Shown piece by piece: positions 32,010 through 41,913 of a stretch of 64,000 nucleotides of DNA; the first letter of the stretch is position 1; the number at the start of each line of letters is the position of its first letter. The notes under the pieces are model-generated. The model was not told where the DNA came from and did not search any database. It saw only the letters and a program-made list of their open reading frames with translations. A program made the position numbers and the translations under genes. This stretch comes from Patiria pectinifera. Taxonomy: Eukaryota > Echinodermata > Asteroidea > Valvatida > Asterinidae. The stretch is from positions 28,913,513 through 28,977,512 of the forward strand of contig CM057147.1 in the NCBI GenBank assembly GCA_029964075.1. The letters run 5' to 3'.

Positions 32010-32990
32010 GATGAATATAAATCATTTTGGGGAATTTTTGCTGTGATTATAGTTTAAAGTGTAAATGATGGCATTTATACTAAAGTGAATATGGCAAAAC
32101 AGTTCAAACTATGTTAAAACAAGAAGCATAATTAAAAGAGGAAGACATATATCTGGAGATAACGGAAATATGTTAAGATTTGTTACATGATTAATTACAT
32201 TTGGAGTTTTGGTGTTACTACTAAAATTAGGTTATTTGGGTTGAGTTAAAGTGATTAATTGTAATTTTGTCTTATACTGTGTTGACTGAGTAGATTTTTT
32301 TTCTTGGGAGGGGGCAATCCTGATCCGATGGCTTTCAATAATAAAAAGAAATGATTTGGGGGGAATTTGTTAATGATTAAAGATTCACATACTGTTTATG
32401 TTGTTTAGTAATGTGGAGTTAAATAGTATAATGTGGGTTTACTGTAAATAATGACAAAACAGTTGAAATCTGTTCAGAAAGTGAAGAAAAGGTAAACATT
32501 AATGTTTGGAGCTAATTTGTAAAGATTGTGTCAGGATGATCAATTAAATTTGGAGTTTTTGTTTCACTTGTAAATGGAGTATTTTGGTTGAGTAACAAGG
32601 ATTACTTGCAATTTTCTATTGTGTTGATTAGTGGGTTTTTGTTGTTGCGGGGGGGGGGGTGTCTTTCAACTGACAGGATGAAAAGAAATGGTTTTGGTGA
32701 AATTTGTGTTTGTGATGATATGTTATGTGATTGTATCTTGTAAAATTTTGTTACAGTAAATTACTTAGAGTAAATAACAGCTAAACGGTAACATATTTAA
32801 AAACAGGAACTTGGAAAAACTGATATTTGTAAAGCAATTTTTGAAAATAATAGTAATTTAAGATCAAGCTACATGATTAAATTTGGAATTATGGTTGTGA
32901 TTATAGTAAAATGTATAAAACAAAAGCCAAAGAGCAAACTGTGAAACTTTTGAATGGCCCTTTTTTTTAGCCCAAAGATCTGTAGAATGG
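32010..32990. repeat. Three decayed ~350-bp tandem units
   Basis: Blocks recur in the same order: ACAAAACAGTTGAAATC-like (32095, 32455), CATGATTAAATTTGGAATT-like (32185, 32540, 32870), GGTTGAGTAA(C)A (32235, 32595) and a G-run with GATGAAAAGAAATGG-like sequence (32315, 32650). AT-rich, no coding content. Confidence 0.6.
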
Positions 32991-32995
32991 AAAAC

Positions 32996-33001
32996 TTTAT
33001 T
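32996..33001 (-). terminator. Candidate poly(A) signal of the RPA-like gene
   Basis: AATAAA on the minus strand, 75 bp after the stop codon at 33077. Confidence 0.5.
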
Positions 33002-33076
33002 TAAAAACAGAATACAGGCTTAAAAAGGTTATAAACACTTTTGAAAGAAAGGGTACTTTAAGCAAACTGAGGACCT

Positions 33077-33134
33077 TTAAGACTCTTCTGTTGCTTCATG
33101 ACCTGTGTTGGGTGGAGTTGCTGGATCAGGACAT
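33077..33134 (-). CDS. RPA-like gene, terminal exon
   Basis: Acceptor CATTTACAG. Encodes CPDPATPPNTGHEATEES and the stop. Frame agrees with exon 5. Confidence 0.65.
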
Positions 33135-36100
33135 CTGTAAATGGTTAATAATAGTGAAACATTAAAAAAAAAAAAAATATGTTCAGTCTTATTATACAGC
33201 CTTATACTTGGTATGTGTGCTCTTGAATTTGCTACCCTGTAGTGACCTGTGGCAAAAGGGAACAAAAGGTTCTGAAGGTCTTCATAAGGTTTCACAAAAT
33301 AGATATTTGGATGTTACTCAAAAAATAGAAAGTGTCGGGGCACAGTTATCCGTCTCAAATTGAAGTGTTTTATGTCAGGGACATTCGGTCCAACTTTGAA
33401 CCCAGGAAATCATTTGAGGTTCAAATGAGAGAATTTTGAAAACTGCATTTGACATGTATCCCAATTTGTTCACGAGAACAAAGTGATGTCTCCACAGGGA
33501 TACAGATTCTGGTATGTGTGTGTCATGTAGTGCATTCAGACATGTAAGACATTTGCATATGCAGGTTATACACAAATCACAAATATGTTCATTAGAATAG
33601 CATGGGTAATACCAGTTGTCAGAGATTATACTATAATTGTAAATGTAAGAATAACTTACGTTGGGTTAATTTCTGTGATGTCTCTGTCAGGTTGTTTGCA
33701 CAATACAGTCACTGTCAGAGGGAGTGCTGCTTGCAGTTCATCCAAGTCTGAATCCAAAGCTCTCAGGAGCAGGTCTTTTGGGACTTTGTACTCGTGCTCA
33801 TCATTGGCAACCACTAGCTCAAGCAAGTCACTGTGAAATATGGCATGTGAATGAAAGATGTGCAATTAGTTGTAAGAAAATAAAGCAGTAAAACAAAGTG
33901 TTTGTGTGGTTGGAGTGAGAATTTTTTCATGTTATGTCTGTGATCTAAAAAAACAACTAAAACCCGCCCAACAACTTGATTTCATGTTTACACAAAAGTA
34001 ATTGGCAACACACATTTTGGTGGAAGTATATTTATGGGGTTGTGTGAACAATAACTGGAGTTTATTAATAATAAAACAAGTTACCTTGTTTTCTCTGAAA
34101 ATGCCTCTATGGTGATAGTGACTATCTGTTCAGCAGTCAAGACCTATATAAAAAGTGTGGAAGTAAATAACAATTATGTTTATTTTAGATTACTGTTGGT
34201 ACACTTTTATGAATACAAGGGGTGGGGAAATGGTGGTTATGGTTCCTTAGGTTTTTGTGATGATTAGTTCTTTTAAATAGGCAAAATATTGTGAGCATGA
34301 AAAAGTCTTTGTATTTTGACTTTGAGCTGCAACAGTATGTGTTTTGTTTGGTTGTGTACATTTTTGTAATATGGTAACTATGGACATTAAAAACAATTTT
34401 TTTTGTACCTGAAATTCTGTATATTGAGTGCTATTGTAGTTGGGGCTGTTGTTAAATGGCTTCGAGTAGATGTTTGTGACTTTGACAACAGTGTCTTGGG
34501 TTGGCATGTCCAGAGAAGCTGCATCTTTCCATAGGTTTACGGAAACGCGCCTCTTGGAATCTCTCGTATCTTGAAGTTCTATAATGCGTCGTTTGGATCG
34601 GTCTGTTTCTTTCAATGGAGAAACCTGCAGACAAAGAGCAATAATTGTACACAAATATAAGGTATCCATGTGAAGCATGCCGAGATGAACTACCAGAGCT
34701 GCACTCATCCTTTTTGATTTTCTGGACAATTGTCCCAGAACTGATCTATCTCTCAACTTCTATAAAATCTTTGCGTTTAATAGTTGGCAGACAATCTGCA
34801 AGATATTTAGATGTACACGTACATGTATTGGGAGTTGAGAGATGAACCAGTTCTAGGGAAGTCATCCACAAAATCCATGAGGGTTGGTAGCTCAGAGTTA
34901 CAGTTGTTAATTGTTAAAAAACAATTTATTTTTTGTGTGTTACGTTTTCTTGTTTTACAATGACTGTGAAACATATGTGTAAAAGAAAGGGGAAGTATAT
35001 TGTGTTAAGATGTTAAATTAATTATTGAAATGTCCAATAAGCACTGATGGATTTTTCTGGGTTAATAGTCAAATATTGATTGATCAGTATTTGTAGAAAA
35101 GCATGAGGAAAGTACCTCTTTAAAAACAGTGCTTAAAATCATGCATTTTTTGGACCTTATTGGGAGTCTTTGAATAAGCAAACTTCTGTTTGGCTCACAT
35201 ACCATAGATAATTTTCTAAATAAACATTCACCAGTGATTCACGCAGCTGAAATTTTTTTTCAATGTTTTGAGAACTTATTTTTGCAGTTAACTTGAAAAA
35301 GTTAATGGCTGTTTCTTGGTAAATTTTCAAAAAAGAAAAAGTAACATTCTACATTTGTGATTTTTTTTAACACTGTTGTTGAATACTTTACACAATGAAA
35401 TTCATTGCTGATAAAATAAGGCTCTACTATTCAGCTAGGATAATTATGAAAATTGTTTATAGGATTAGTGGTGATGACAATCTGAATTCTTCCACTCTTT
35501 AAAAAAAGGGTTTTTGAATTGAAGTAAGCTTGGTAAAGATTGTTCAGGTAAAAGGGCTGGTCCATAATGCCATATGTAATGTAATTTAGCATGGAAGAAG
35601 AGTAGATGTTTATATACAGGGTGATCACATCCCCGAAAAGTCTTCTTTTTTTTTTTTAACTAAAGACTAGCTTATATCTTTCAGTAGTTTTATAGAACAA
35701 AAGTTGTATGCAAAATAATGTCAACCACCATTGTATAATATTGAATATTGTATGCAAAGCACTTTGTATGCATTCTTTGTCTGGTATGCGGTCAATTTGG
35801 CACCTTGCCAACTCGGCACCTGCCAACTTGGCACCTTGGCAACTCGGCACCTGCCAACTTGGCACCTTGCCAACTTGGCACCCACCAACTTGACACCTGT
35901 ACAAAAACCAACTCGGCACTTAGCCGACTCAGCACCTGACCAACTGGGCATCTCCCCATGTTTGGAACTGTTTCCCTTTCAGGCCTGACGTTATCAAAAT
36001 ACATGTACAATGATCAATATAAATCATGTAGATGGGGTTGCTGGAATCATGGAAAACATGGTTTTTGTTTTTATAGCTCCTTACTGGAATTAAATCCTTC

Positions 36101-37962
36101 AAACTTTTGTTTAAATCGCCATCGCCACAGTGCACTGCCTGTGACAGTGCTGGCCTGGCCGCACAGCCCACCGGCCATCGCCACGGTGCAAGGCCGCGAC
36201 GGTGCCGCGCCTGGCCGCACAGTGCCACCAGTTCACCTCTCCCTTCCCCCCACCCCCCAAAAAAATGAATAAATAAGTCTGTATTGGGGTATTGGTTGTG
36301 AATAACGGCAAAAGAGCATTTGCTTTCGGGAATACAGGTGCCGAGTTGGTAAGGTGCCGAGTTAGTCAGGTGACGTGTTGGAAGCTAGTTGTGAGAGAGA
36401 GGCCAAATTTGGGTGCCGAGTTGGCCAGGTGCTGAGTTGGCTAGGTGCCGACTAGGTGTTGAGTTGGCAAGGTGCCGACTGCCGAGTTGGCAAGGTGCCG
36501 AGCTGGCAGGTGCCGAGTTGGCCAGGTGCCGAAGTGACCGACATTCCTTTGTCTTTACCACTGAACTGGTTTTAGATGTAGATGACACATGCAAAAGCTG
36601 TGTGTATCAAATGTAGATACTAATAGGTTGTTGAAATAGGCATACTGTATTTTTTGGCAATGAACAGTCCTTAACTGTTGTTAAATAATGTGACTACATA
36701 TATGTATTCTTACAGTTTTCACCGTTCCCATCATGGAGAATCTGGAGAAGTAGTCATGGTGTTCTGCTTGTTCAACAGACAAACTCTTTGGGTTGTAGAA
36801 CGATTGCATTGCTGGGCACTCTGTATCAAAGAGCTGTCCGCGATGAATCTGTAATAGCAATGCAAAATAATAAATAACACTGTATTGAGTTAAATTTAGA
36901 AATTTGTTATTCATGATTGAATATTTGAAATGTAATAATTACATATGAAATGTGAGGTTTTTTCGAAATCAGACTTATGTGAGGAAAATCAGTTTTGTGA
37001 TATTTGGATAATGTTGAATTTGATTTTTTTCTGTAAGTTGTACGGAAAAAATATACCTGTTTACGTTCATCATTTTGTATACATAAGAGCATATTGCATA
37101 AATGTGCATTACGTGTATTTAATAAAGTACACCACGGTCTTCTTTTTGTGGTGAAAGATTGAAGTGGATAATTGTATATATATACGTGTAAGTGGAAGTG
37201 AAATTTTTAGTTCGAATAATAATGAACTAGTAAAATATAGAGAAAACTTTACAAAGAGAGATTTAAATTAAAGTATAAACTGTATAAGATAATATTTGTG
37301 ATTTTGACATGTGTTTATTCATTAGGTTTGAAAAAAGATCCATACAGCGAGACAGTGTTGTATTGAAGTCCATGTCAAGTCCATCACAAGTCCATCACAA
37401 GTTCTTTCACTAGTCCTTTCACAATTCCTTTTACAAGTCCAGTCACAAGTCCTTTCATAAAGCCAGTCATACATGTAAGCAACAATGACAAAGGAGTGCT
37501 TTTGTTACAGTTCATTTGAATATAGCTATTGACTTGGTTTAAGACTGGCAGACTTGTGCTAAACTTGTGATGGACTTGTGATGGACTTGTGATGGACTTG
37601 ACTACAAGACCGCAGTGGGTTTTTTTGTCTTAAGTATTTACAAAGAGAACAGTTTAGTTTCGTAGACTTTGTGACAGGGTATCAAGTGATGTCCATATGG
37701 TTTTTTCCCCGAAGTTTTAGACTGTACCTTGGACCTGTTGGTGAGTCGGACAACCTCCTGTCCTGTCGATGATGTCAGTATGTTTGCGTAGCTTGCACGC
37801 AAAAACATTCCTTTCTTTAAACTGGGAAAGTGCTCAGGAATACTTGTGTAGAGTGTTTTCACGTTGAGGTCTTTCATTAACACATCAATGCATTGATCAG
37901 AACCTTTTCTTGGTTCGAGGTGACCTAAAGTGTAGAATATGGTAGTTGTCATTCCGGTAGAT
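33077..37962 (-). CDS. RPA1/OB-fold-like ssDNA-binding protein gene, six exons
   Basis: Exons on the minus strand: 37728-37962 (ATG at 37952), 36714-36848, 34409-34624, 34085-34143, 33660-33830, 33077-33134. All ten internal splice sites are GT-AG and every junction keeps phase, giving 287 aa from this ATG; an acceptor before exon 1 implies further upstream exon(s). Exon 1 has an OB-like pattern (FYTLGHLEPRKGSDQCIDVL...FPSLKKGMFLRASYANI). Exon 3 has RRVSVNLWKDAASLDM...VVKVTNIYSKPF...NSTQYTEFQ, matching the LWxDxA and STxxT pattern of RPA1-type OB folds. The C terminus (exons 4-6) is acidic and has no recognised domain. Role inferred: single-stranded DNA binding. It may be a host gene or cargo of a Helitron, as RPA genes are in some. 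The transposon at 38947-41909 lies just upstream. Confidence 0.7.
33660..33830 (-). CDS. RPA-like gene, exon 5
   Basis: Acceptor TTTCACAG, donor CCAAC|GTAAGT. Encodes an acidic Leu-rich segment (DLLELVVANDEHEYKVPKDL...). Phase 2 in and phase 2 out. Confidence 0.7.
34085..34143 (-). CDS. RPA-like gene, exon 4
   Basis: 59-bp exon encoding VLTAEQIVTITIEAFSEKT. Acceptor TATATAG, donor ACAAG|GTAACT, ending in phase 2. Too short for ORF callers but framed by exact splice sites in phase with its neighbours. Confidence 0.65.
34409..34624 (-). CDS. RPA-like gene, exon 3 (OB core)
   Basis: Acceptor GTCTGCAG; donor CAG|GTACAA. Encodes 72 codons, phase 0 at both ends. Carries RRVSVNLWKDAA and NSTQYTEFQ, the strongest link to the RPA1 OB fold. 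Confidence 0.78.
34850..35796. other. Intron of the RPA-like gene, AT-rich
   Basis: Part of intron 2. No exon or clear element was found here. Confidence 0.5.
35797..36535. repeat. Foldback element made of ~13-bp repeats
   Basis: Left block 35797-35953: CCAACTTGGCACCTTG/CCAACTCGGCACCTG-type units repeated about 11 times. Right block 36339-36535: the same units in the opposite orientation (GGTGCCGAGTTGGC). Between them is GC-rich sequence with a 56-bp imperfect tandem duplication at about 36119-36230. Many short ORFs on both strands arise from the units. It lies within intron 2 of the RPA-like gene. Confidence 0.85.
36714..36848 (-). CDS. RPA-like gene, exon 2
   Basis: Acceptor GCTATTACAG; donor ACT|GTAAGA. 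Encodes 45 codons (IHRGQLFDTECPAMQSFYNP...MMGTVKT), phase 0 at both ends. Confidence 0.7.
37366..37602. repeat. Inverted repeat of AAGTCCATCAC units
   Basis: Left block 37366-37450 repeats CAAGTCCATCA/CACAAGTCCTTT. Right block about 37545-37602 repeats the complement (GATGGACTTGTGATGGACTT). Small foldback element in the intron before exon 2 of the RPA-like gene. Confidence 0.75.
37728..37962 (-). CDS. RPA-like gene, first visible coding exon
   Basis: Acceptor TTTTGACAG before 37962; donor AAG|GTACAG after 37728. From ATG at 37952 it encodes 75 codons, phase 0. Contains the OB-like PSLKKGMFLRA segment. Confidence 0.7.
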
Positions 37963-38946
37963 CTGTCAAAAGAAAAGAGAATTTTATGCATTTAGAAATT
38001 AAGGTACAATGTAATGCCCATCATTTGCTCAACCATAATTGACATTCTTTTGTTGAAAAGAATTTTTGTTTATTTGTAGAGCCAGTAAAGAAAATTCGGT
38101 GGATGATTTATCTAAAGATTACAATTGTGTACAATTATATTAAGTAGAGTATAGTATTAGGTACTAAAGTTTTTATGTTATATTCAAAAATGTTAATTGG
38201 TAGAAAAGAGTTTTGAGTTTAGATTGTTGTGCAGAAAGAGTGCAGTACAGTGATTTCATAAAAGCCAGGCATTGTTGAATTGTTTAACAGATATGAATGC
38301 TGAGATTTTTTTTTCAGTACAATAGACAATGATAATGTTTTTGGATGTTAGTAGATTTAGAACTAATTGCAAAGTGGGGTCAGGGTGCAGCATTCAAAAA
38401 GACTGTTGGATTAATACATCCTCTGTCCAATATTTTGGTCATATATCATTTCAATAAAGCTGATCAATTACTGCAGCAATACTGAAAACGGAAAGAGTTC
38501 CATACATGGATAATGGTAGACACTCTGCACAAACCCTATGGGACTGCTTGGAAAATTTTTAAGTGTTTGCTAAGTAAATGCAGCACAATTTTCACTGCCA
38601 AATGTGACTTTTTTGGCCATTTTGTGCTTTTGAAGACTCATTAACTAATATAGGAAAATACGAGCATTGTTCGTACATATATATATGGAAAGTTACCCTG
38701 AAAAGATATGAAGATTTTTTTGCTGAAATGGAGGCTGGGTGTAACCAAAAAAAGAGGACTCTGTAGAACATGGACAAATGGACATTTTTCATCATTTGAC
38801 ATTATTTTCATTGTGTTGCTTTTTAAAGTGATTATAGAATACAGCCTACAGCCTAGGCTAGGGCTCATAGTATCAGAATGTCACTTTTGAGTGTCATTTA
38901 GCATAAGCTGTTGTGGTGATGTGTATACCATATAATATTGGGTCTA

Positions 38947-39560
38947 GGGTCATTCCGTGTCAAATCAACACGCTTTTGGACCCGACCCTCACAGATTGAA
39001 ACAATATTTGGTGTGATGATTGGCCTATATGAGAAACCCCCAGAACTGAATTTTTTTTGTAAATTGACTCGTTAGTTTTTGAGATACGGGTCAACGAACT
39101 TTTGACTAATTAGCATGACCTCCGAACTTTAAATACTTGTATCTCAAAAACTATAGCGCCTACAAAGCCAAGTTGTACATCATGTTAAAGTTCTTTGAAT
39201 GGCCTCCATTTCATAAAATAAAACCAAAATCGTAGCATGAAGTGCAGAGAAAATGCGTAAAAAAATGACCTTTGACCTTGAATTACAAAAAACAATATGC
39301 TTCAAATTTTGTAATTTTTTTTCAAATGTTAGTTTATGATGTCAGCAACAATCTTAAAAAAATTGGGATGGGCGCTCTGAAAGTTTTTAAGTTATGATTT
39401 TTTGAAGAAAGCCTGTCCATGAAAAAGTATGCATAATATTAAATGAACATGTACATGTACATGTACATAACATGTAAATGTACAGGTATACTTGTACTGT
39501 GTACATGTACATGTGCACATTTTACCTGTGCATCATGTTTGCCCTTTACAACTGTATAGT
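38947..39560. repeat. Left terminal inverted repeat
   Basis: 614 bp, reverse complement of 41300-41909 with scattered mismatches and small indels. Includes the phrase ATCTCAAAAACTA twice. Confidence 0.92.
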
Positions 39561-39616
39561 TCCACATATATATTAACGGCAGAACAAAATTACTTTTAAA
39601 AATATGTTTTACCGGT

Positions 39617-40967
39617 CTACGTTACTTTCATTTTTCGCTCAACCAAAGTCTGTGTTGCAGTGTTCATCTCCTCGGCGGAGATCTTGTATACGCGTCCTGT
39701 TTCAGTGACCGGTTCCACTGCTGTTAGTACATCCATGCCGTGAATTACAAGTGTGTCTGGTCGATAGGGGAACTTGAAAGATGGAGATGGCCCATGGGGA
39801 TGAAGGAAACTCAGTTCCACTTCTTGGGATGCTGGAAGGATCTCCTGAACACATGCTAGCCACCAGTAACAGTCATACATCACTGTAACATACCCCTTGA
39901 TATCTGCAAAATCAATACATGCAGCTTGTCCATGGACTTGGAGACAAACTGGTTCCTCCCTTGAGTCTGAGGAGGAGGAAAAATCACGCACCTTAATTTT
40001 GTTTTTAGACATCGGACAAAAACAGTGCAGCTTTTGTGTTCCTGGAATGGTACGTGCAATTTGGAATCTTTGCCTAAGAATATCCGCTTCATTCTTGTAT
40101 TGCTCTGTTGTTGCAAAAGCGAAGTCAATACTCTTTATCTGAGAAGTAGCAAATTCATACAGCTGCCATGGGGTCATAATCTGCTGATCCAAAGGTCGCT
40201 GAAGACTAGCTCTTGCTGCAAGGCGTTTAACAGTTCCTCCAATTCCATCAGATGGGCCTTTCCCGTGGGAGGTTGCAAAAAAATGCCAATCTGCTGGGCT
40301 TGGAATGGCTAGTATTCCCTGTTCCTTCACCAGTTTTTTAGCTTTTCTGGCCATATAATTTGATGCCCCAAATTCCTCTGTAATTTTTTGGATGCTCCAG
40401 CTCGTAGGTAACACAGTCAAAACTTGAACTTGTTCACTTGTCCTGGTCAGCGAGTGAAACTTTTCCTTCAACTGACTAATCATCTCACACTCATCATCTT
40501 GGAACTGTTTACCTGTTGCAGTTTTAAGCCTGTTCTTGATTGTTGACTCAATTTTCTTCACTTTACTTTCAATATAGCTTCCTGTAGATTTTTTCTTGCT
40601 CTTGATTGGGGATTCACCAATTATCGTCAAAGACTGATTGACAATGTCTACATCCACATTGGGTGAAACAAAAACATCTCTGTGTCGGTGATCTTGAAGG
40701 TCCTGGTACTTCAGAATCAGTGGTCTCACCAGAACTTCCCGATGTCAAAATTGTTAATTCTGGTGGCAACTTTGACAACTTTTTACGACATCCAGTGCAG
40801 AGAGTTTGTGCACGAGAAAGATTGAGGCTGGGGTGCTCAACTACAAACCTCTCAGACACCTCTCTCAAACCAACAGTTTTTCTCTTGCTGTGACATTTAA
40901 ATGGGTCACAACATGACGTATTCTTCAAACTTTTCAATCGAGGGTGTTGCTCTTTCGCAGTAGACAT
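39617..40967 (-). pseudogene. Frameshifted, internally deleted transposase
   Basis: Two overlapping frames make up the remnant. The N-terminal frame 40967-40614 starts MSTAKEQ and carries Cys pairs at C20/C25 and C57/C60 (SCCDPFKCH...LCTGCRKK), a probable zinc-binding DNA-binding region. The reading continues in another frame, 40729-39617 (370 codons), from about DVFVSPNVDVDIV at 40675. The C-terminal part has WHFFATSHGKGPSDGIGGTVKRL, a signature I recall from a poorly described transposase-like family. The join near codon 145 (about 40295), IPSP|ADWHFF, appears to lack the catalytic core that relatives carry between these regions; that is from recall and needs a search. The element is therefore likely non-autonomous. 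Confidence 0.7.
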
Positions 40968-41299
40968 GCTGTACTTCTGAGCACTCTAACCACTGTACTG
41001 ACTAACTGATGGACCAAACTGTGCACAAATGCACAGGTGTTAAGATTTCTCCATATACCAAACATCCATTGTTTTCTTTTCCAAGGCCATAAAGAGACAA
41101 TCACTGGTCCAAATGAAAGACTTAATCAGTGTTGTATTGCTCTGGTCAGTGTCAATAGTTAAAGCTTTGTGACACCAAGTAATACACTTTGGGGTTTTTG
41201 TTGAATTTGATTGAAACTTGCCCATCTAATCTTAAACTGCATAAAAGCACACAATACTGTCTAGAGGTAGGGAGATGCAGCCTATTTACATGAGTTGAG

Positions 41300-41909
41300 A
41301 CTATACGGTTGTAAAGGGCAAACATGATGCACAGGTAAAATGTGTACATGTACATGTACACAGTACAAGTATACCTGTACATTTTACATGTTATGTACAT
41401 GTACATGTTCATTTAATATTATGCATACTTTTTCATGGACAGGCTTTCTTCAAAAAATCATAACTTAAAAACTTTCAGAGCGCCCATCCCAATTTTTTTT
41501 TAAGATTGTTGCTGACATCATGAACTAACATTTGAAAAAAAATTACAAAATTTGAAGCATATTGTTTTTTGTAATTCGAGGTCAAAGGTCATTTTTTTAC
41601 GCATTTTCTCTGCCTTCATGCTACGATTTTGGTTTTATTTTATGAAATGGAGGCCATTCAAAGAGCTTTAATATGATGTACAACTTGGCTTTATAGGCGC
41701 TATAGTTTTTGAGATGCAAGTATTTAAAATCCGGAGGTCATGCTAATTAGTCAAAGTTCGTTGACCCGTATCTCAAAAACTAACGAGCCAATTTACAAAA
41801 AAAAAATCCGTTCTGGAGGTTTCTTATATAGGCCAATCATCACACCAAATATCGTTTCAATCTGTGAGGGTCGGGTCCAAAAGCGTGTTGATTTGACACG
41901 GAATGACCC
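41300..41909. repeat. Right terminal inverted repeat
   Basis: Pairs with 38947-39560. Ends GACACGGAATGACCC at 41909. Confidence 0.92.
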
Positions 41910-41913
41910 TCTA

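Larger units (their letters stand above)
38947..41909 (-). mobile_element. 2963-bp DNA transposon with 610-bp TIRs
   Basis: Ends GGGTCATTCCGTGTCAAATC and its complement. The inverted repeats run 38947-39560 and 41300-41909, well conserved and containing GTACAT-rich tracts internally. A TCTA duplication flanks the element (38943-38946, 41910-41913). It encodes a broken transposase on the minus strand. Superfamily not assigned: the long TIRs, 4-bp duplication and protein signature are unusual for common families. Confidence 0.92.

Noticed and set aside
35656-36010. Overlapping short ORFs rich in Trp/Gln/Leu repeats on both strands
   Set aside because: They are translations of the 13-bp foldback repeats.
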